From Blastocladiella britannica (Eukaryota; Blastocladiomycota; Blastocladiomycetes; Blastocladiales; Blastocladiaceae), in the NCBI GenBank assembly GCA_025349905.2, contig MU625168.1, positions 1 to 10,228 of the forward strand: 10,228 bases of DNA, in the 5' to 3' direction. Within the stretch, counting starts at the first letter, position 1. Each line of letters opens with the position of its first letter. The position numbers were made by a program, and so were the translations under genes. Below are positions 7,201 through 10,228 of the stretch, piece by piece. The notes beneath the pieces were generated by a model that was not told the origin of the DNA, searched no databases, and worked only from the letters and a program-made list of their open reading frames with translations.

Positions 7201-9292
7201 CACGGCGCCGACAATCGCCGTCAATGTCGCGCGCTCGATTTGCAGACTCGGGATCGAAAGCACGGGCGGTTGCGCCGCAGGCGTGCCAGGGAAAACGAAT
7301 TCGGCATCGGTAATGGAAATAAGCGGTGCAGTCGCTGTCACATCGGTAGCAGCGGCAGCAAGTGTCGTGGCCGAGGAGTCGGCAGTTTGATTTTGAGCCG
7401 GCAGCGTCGCAGCCGACGGCGACGGGTGGTGGTGCACGTAGATGAGGAGATCCGACTCTTGGAGGAACTTGCCGAGTCGCTTGAGCGAGACGTGGCCCGA
7501 AACCACCAGCATCCATCCCCACACCACCTCGCCGAGCGAGTGGTTCAAAATGCGCATGATCGACAACGTGACAAAGATGCGGCTTGCCGTGAGCGAGTTG
7601 GCCGGATGCACCGTCGAGTACGTGGCAAACACTGCGAACGTGGCAAACACGGGGACCAGGAACGAGAGCACGATCTGGGCCACGAGCACCAAGTTGTTCT
7701 TTTTCAGAAACCCAATCTCTTTGCTACGGCACTCGAGAATCTGGTCGCGGAGAATGCCCGTCCACCCATACAGGCGAAGCGACTTGATGGACGACAGGAG
7801 CTTGGATGTGGTTTTGATGCGGGCGTCGGTCTGGGCGAGCGAGAGGTCGCGGTACGTGGTCATGAGGCCGCCAAAGTACGCCATGGCGGGGAGCATGGCA
7901 AACAGGAGCACAAAGGCCACAATGGCGACCCAGCCGACTTGGACGTAGAGCATGATCAGCGCAATCAGCAGAGACGGCGGCGTGCTCATGACGCTGGTGA
8001 GTGAAACCATCCCATCCGCGACCGCTTCCACGTCCACCTGCGAGAGGTTGAGAATCTCGCCCGCCGGGCCCTGGGGCACCGTGTCCGCGTCATCTCCGTT
8101 GGTTGAGATCAATGCATCCGACAACTTTTCCGGCGCAGCTCCTTCTTCTTGCGTGGTATCGGCGACGGTAGCGCCTGGAGCAGACCCGACCGCAGGCAGC
8201 TGCAGTCCCTTTTCAAACACCAACAGCTGGAGCGCGGTCTTGACCCGAAGCGACTCGAGGCTTAACAAGTGCTGTGCGCGGTTACTGACGGTCGCGGTGC
8301 CCATATTGAACACGAAAAACAGGACCGAGACCGCCACGCCCTCGGATACAGGCGGGCGAGCGCCCAGGTCGGCGCCAATGAATGTGATAAAGTACTCCAC
8401 AAAGTACGGCGCGCCAAATGGCAACAGGCTCTGTGCAATCACCAGCAGCCCCAAGAATGTCAGCCGTGCCCGGGACGCAGCAAAGAGTGCCCGGGCCAGA
8501 CTCGGGAGACGCTGTGTGGCCGCCGCGAACTGCTTTTCGACAACCCAAGCGTCGGCGAGCTGTGCGCCAGAGATGCGCGAGCCGAGCCGGGTGGGCAGGC
8601 GCCACAGGTCCACGGGAGAGAGGTTAGCGCCCTTTTCACGGCCGCGGCGGAGAAGGTCGACCACCCAAGTAAAGTAGAGGTTGCCCAGGAACCAGGCGGC
8701 GGGCTCGGTGGGTGCGTGCTGGCCGGCAGGGATCGCGTGGGTTGGGCGCGAATCAAGCGGCTTGGTGGAGGCGTTTTCGGTGGCAAACAGAAATACGAGG
8801 ACTGCAATGCGTGCCATCAAGGGTGCGGACGAGCGACCATCCTGGTGGTTCAGCAAAAGCGAGTGCAGCCGAAATGCGAACAGCAGCAAGAGCACGAGGT
8901 AGTTGCTGCAGAGCTGGGACGATGCGCGGCGGCTCTTGATCCATTCTATAAATATTTGCTTAGTATTGGTACCCCTTTGGATCATGAATCAAGAGGTTCA
9001 CACCATAGTAGTGGGTCGGGATAGCAAGGATCAATACGATCGTGAGGGAAGCACTTGCCAAAATGTCGGACCAGGCGAGTCCCATGATCGGATCGGCGGC
9101 CATGATCATGTCGATCCAGGTGAGGGCGAGGCTGATGGCCACGAGAACCAGCTTGAGGCCAGTCATGATGCGCGGAGTACCAGCGATCATGTCAGAGGGA
9201 AGTAAGGGGCGTTTCGACAGGAAATGGAGACGGAAAGCAAGCGCGATGGCAATCAGGATCGAAGCGAGAGGCACAAATACGCTTTCAGTCAT
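4247..9292 (-). CDS. ABCC-type (MRP-like) full-length ABC transporter, seven exons
   Basis: An ATP-driven exporter of the MRP/YCF1 class; members move glutathione conjugates, other organic anions, drugs or metal complexes across plasma or vacuolar membranes. Substrate and membrane cannot be read here. Exons on the minus strand are 9292-8973, 8905-6849, 6776-6136, 6065-5849, 5767-5400, 5335-4932 and 4859-4247; frames join exactly to 1539 residues, close to human MRP1 (1531). TMD0 has about five hydrophobic helices (residues 5-22, 43-62, 75-92, 108-123, 137-149), then L0. TMD1 has an insertion at 343-388 before GEILNLSQVD. NBD1 has GAVGSGKSA near 673, LSGGQ at 764, LILLDDPLSAVD near 788 and the H-loop VTHA; the second Walker B aspartate in place of glutamate is the usual ABCC degenerate site. 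TMD2 spans roughly 940-1260. NBD2 has GRTGAGKSS at 1336, PQDP, LSVGQ at 1437, VLVLDEATASID at 1457 and IAHR with H1493. The residue after LSVGQ is Ala rather than the usual Arg. ATG 9292 gives a complete TMD0, but the frame stays open upstream to 9304. Confidence 0.92.
4860..4931 (-). other. Intron 6 of the transporter gene, inside NBD2 Walker A (72 nt)
   Basis: It runs from GTATGT to ATCAACAG. It splits the first glycine codon of GRTGAGKSS, so correct splicing is needed to build the second ATP site. The unspliced frame hits a stop within the intron. Confidence 0.85.
5768..5848 (-). other. Intron 4 of the transporter gene (81 nt, stop-free)
   Basis: It runs from GTAACG to GCGACAG and joins DTTPSG to RILNRFSAD, a conserved ABCC stretch in TMD2. 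It is a multiple of three and stop-free. The intron holds a pyrimidine-rich run and repeated TCATTCAT units on the minus strand. Confidence 0.85.
6777..6848 (-). other. Intron 2 of the transporter gene, inside Walker B (72 nt, stop-free)
   Basis: It runs from GTACGC to an A-rich AAAAG acceptor and splits the codon of the second aspartate of LLDD in NBD1. It is a multiple of three without an in-frame stop. Retention would insert 24 residues in the Walker B motif and should destroy ATP binding. Confidence 0.85.
8906..8972 (-). other. Intron 1 of the transporter gene (67 nt)
   Basis: On the minus strand it runs from GTACCA to CTGCAG. It joins HDPKG to NYLVLLLLF in phase 2, keeping the fourth TMD0 helix intact. 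An alternative acceptor at 8933 (AGAG, 40-nt intron) also keeps the frame but is shorter than every other intron here. Confidence 0.75.
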
Positions 9293-9420
9293 GTATGGAG
9301 TCAGCTGATGCGATCAATCTGTTTAGGGGAAGGTGATTGTACCCATGTTGCAGGCACCAATCGATTTGCAGCTCGAGGCGACCGTCGGGGGAACTTGGTG
9401 CAGTCTGATCGAGGGCATTT

Positions 9421-9444
9421 ATCAATATATCAATATATCAATAT
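9421..9444. repeat. Three tandem copies of ATCAATAT
   Basis: Three perfect, contiguous 8-base units form an AT-rich tract about 130-150 bases upstream of the transporter ATG. Read on the minus strand it is ATATTGAT repeated. It could be a promoter element or simply a microsatellite. Confidence 0.8.
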
Positions 9445-9511
9445 CAGAGTGATTGTATTGGATGAGTAGCTAGCGTACCAAGCAATATTGCATTTTGCAA
9501 GGAGGTGAAGA

Positions 9512-9517
9512 ACTTAC
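9512..9517 (-). other. Consensus splice donor GTAAGT upstream of the transporter
   Basis: It is the most canonical donor in the window and lies about 220 bases upstream of the transporter ATG on the same strand. It could pair with the CATCAG acceptor ending at 9305, either as a leader intron or as part of a spliced N-terminal extension. No transcript evidence is available, so this is only a candidate. Confidence 0.3.
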
Positions 9518-9744
9518 GATCCAGGATGTGGACGGCGACTCTTGCCGCCATTTAAGCAGGCGATCGTTCAAGTCTGTCGTTTTTCCATAATAGCCGAGGT
9601 CCAAGTCACAGACAATGCCGAAACGGGAAGAATGCGAGCGTGTTTGAATTCGGCGTGGTGGTTTTCGCTCGTGGAAGAAATCGACTTCAACCGGTGTTGT
9701 GGAAAATAGCTCTCCTCTATTCCGGGTAAATCAGTGGTAACCAT

Positions 9745-10200
9745 ATGGCAACATCGCCTTATTTCGCTGCTCCTCCTGCAATTGCTGGGCAGACAGCCAA
9801 GCACCAGCACAATGTTGTTGCTGCTACAGAAGAATTAATTGCAGCCCCATCTCGGTCGCAGCAAAAGCGAGGGCGACGACGACGCGTAGTCCAGCCGATG
9901 GTATCGGTTGGGGCCGGGGCAGGTAGCCCAAATACCAATGCAAAATCTGCAAATCCAGGTACGACGGCAGCATGGACGTCCGCGCAAGACCAGATCCTGG
10001 TTGCAGCGATGCAGGAACACGGAGCGCGGTGGCCATTGATCTACCGCAAGTACGGACCGGGCGGTACGCGCGAACTGCCGGCGGTGCCAGCGCTGGCGCA
10101 TTTGGCGATCCGGGCGCTGCGGTTGGTGGAGGCGGGAAGTGCGCCGGCGTCCGTGCGGGACATGACGCGAGATCCTGGGTTTTGGCCGCGTCGGCTTTGA
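9745..10200 (+). CDS. SANT/Myb-like domain protein, 151 residues
   Basis: A probable nuclear DNA-binding or chromatin protein; the target is unknown. The N-terminal half is low-complexity, with a basic cluster KRGRRRR at residues 41-47 that resembles a nuclear localisation signal. Residues 76-104 look like the first two helices of a SANT/Myb repeat: AWTSAQDQILVAAMQEHGARW with Trp77 and Trp96, then PLIYRKYG. The expected third, recognition helix would be about 110-128 (ELPAVPALAHLAIRALR), but it lacks the third Trp and the basic LKDKWRN-type telobox seen in TRF/TBF1 proteins. So the assignment rests on two helices. The tail contains RDPGFWPRR. The ATG has a purine at -3, and no in-frame start upstream is needed. 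The gene is intronless as read and is divergent from the transporter. It is short for a fungal Myb protein and might be one exon of a longer gene running out of the window, though a TGA closes it. Confidence 0.5.
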   Translation: MATSPYFAAPPAIAGQTAKHQHNVVAATEELIAAPSRSQQKRGRRRRVVQPMVSVGAGAGSPNTNAKSANPGTTAAWTSAQDQILVAAMQEHGARWPLIYRKYGPGGTRELPAVPALAHLAIRALRLVEAGSAPASVRDMTRDPGFWPRRL

Positions 10201-10213
10201 GTGAGAATCCAAG

Positions 10214-10228
10214 TTTTTTTTTTTTTTT
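10214..10228. repeat. Poly-T tract at the window end
   Basis: Fifteen consecutive T bases run to the last base of the window, 14 bases after the SANT-like stop codon. It may be an ordinary homopolymer tract or the edge of a low-complexity region; its true length cannot be seen. Confidence 0.8.

Larger units (their letters stand above)
9293..9744. promoter_or_regulatory. Divergent intergenic region between transporter and SANT-like gene
   Basis: These 452 bases separate two genes transcribed away from each other, so both promoters should lie here. Visible elements: a CCAAT at 9357-9361 on the plus strand, an ATTGG (CCAAT on the minus strand) at 9457-9461, three ATCAATAT copies at 9421-9444, and a consensus GTAAGT donor on the minus strand at 9517-9512. 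Short open frames on both strands have no convincing coding bias, so I treat the region as non-coding apart from a possible spliced transporter leader. Confidence 0.5.

Noticed and set aside
7240..8677. Plus-strand open frames opposite transporter exon 2
   Set aside because: They are antisense shadows of the TMD1/NBD1 coding sequence with no recognisable motifs.
9586..9729. Plus-strand open frame containing FEFGVVVF, reminiscent of the RMND1/DUF155 family
   Set aside because: Only that short run looks familiar. There is no start codon, the flanks do not match, and no splice sites link it to other exons.
9518..9730. Minus-strand open frame of about 71 codons ending exactly at a GTAAGT donor
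   Set aside because: It has no ATG in frame, third-position GC near background by hand count, no match I recognise, and would need an exon overlapping the SANT-like gene. The donor itself is kept as a finding.
1..10228. CRISPR arrays, transposons, tRNA or rRNA genes, bacterial operon structure
   Set aside because: No direct-repeat array with spacers, no transposase-like protein, no tRNA or rRNA fold that I could recognise, and the genes are intron-containing and eukaryotic.

Overview
The window looks like a gene-dense nuclear region of a flagellated eukaryotic microbe, most plausibly a zoosporic (chytrid-like) fungus. Three things support this. Coding sequence is interrupted by short GT-AG introns, almost all 60-81 nt, which join reading frames exactly. 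One gene is an axonemal dynein intermediate chain, so the organism builds motile cilia. The neighbours are a full-length ABCC/MRP transporter and a SANT/Myb-like protein, both common in fungi. The fungal assignment is inference; other flagellated protists with short introns are not excluded. Coding exons are GC-rich with GC-rich third positions, while introns and spacers are AT-rich.

Layout: (1) about 128-3630 (+), a seven-exon DNAI4 (WDR78)-like gene. (2) 3713-3969 (+), a candidate two-exon gene for a 57-66 residue protein that I do not recognise. (3) 3970-4246, a spacer whose right end holds two perfect hairpins next to the transporter stop codon. (4) 9292-4247 (-), a seven-exon ABCC-type ABC transporter; the spliced product is 1539 residues, with TMD0, two six-helix domains and two NBDs. 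(5) 9293-9744, a divergent intergenic region with three copies of an 8-mer, CCAAT-type boxes and a possible leader-intron donor. (6) 9745-10200 (+), a 151-residue protein with an NLS-like basic cluster and one SANT/Myb-like helix bundle. The window ends in a poly-T tract.

The genes do not form a pathway. They are independent transcription units: axonemal dynein assembly, membrane export or vacuolar sequestration, and probable DNA binding. The transporter and the SANT-like gene are divergent neighbours and may share a promoter. The DNAI4-like gene and the transporter converge on the 3631-4246 spacer. I see no prokaryotic operon, CRISPR array, mobile element, tRNA or rRNA. The points most worth checking are the unrecognised small spliced gene, the twin hairpins, the low-complexity loops in the DNAI4 propeller, the insertion in the transporter's first membrane domain, and three introns that are multiples of three with no stop codon.
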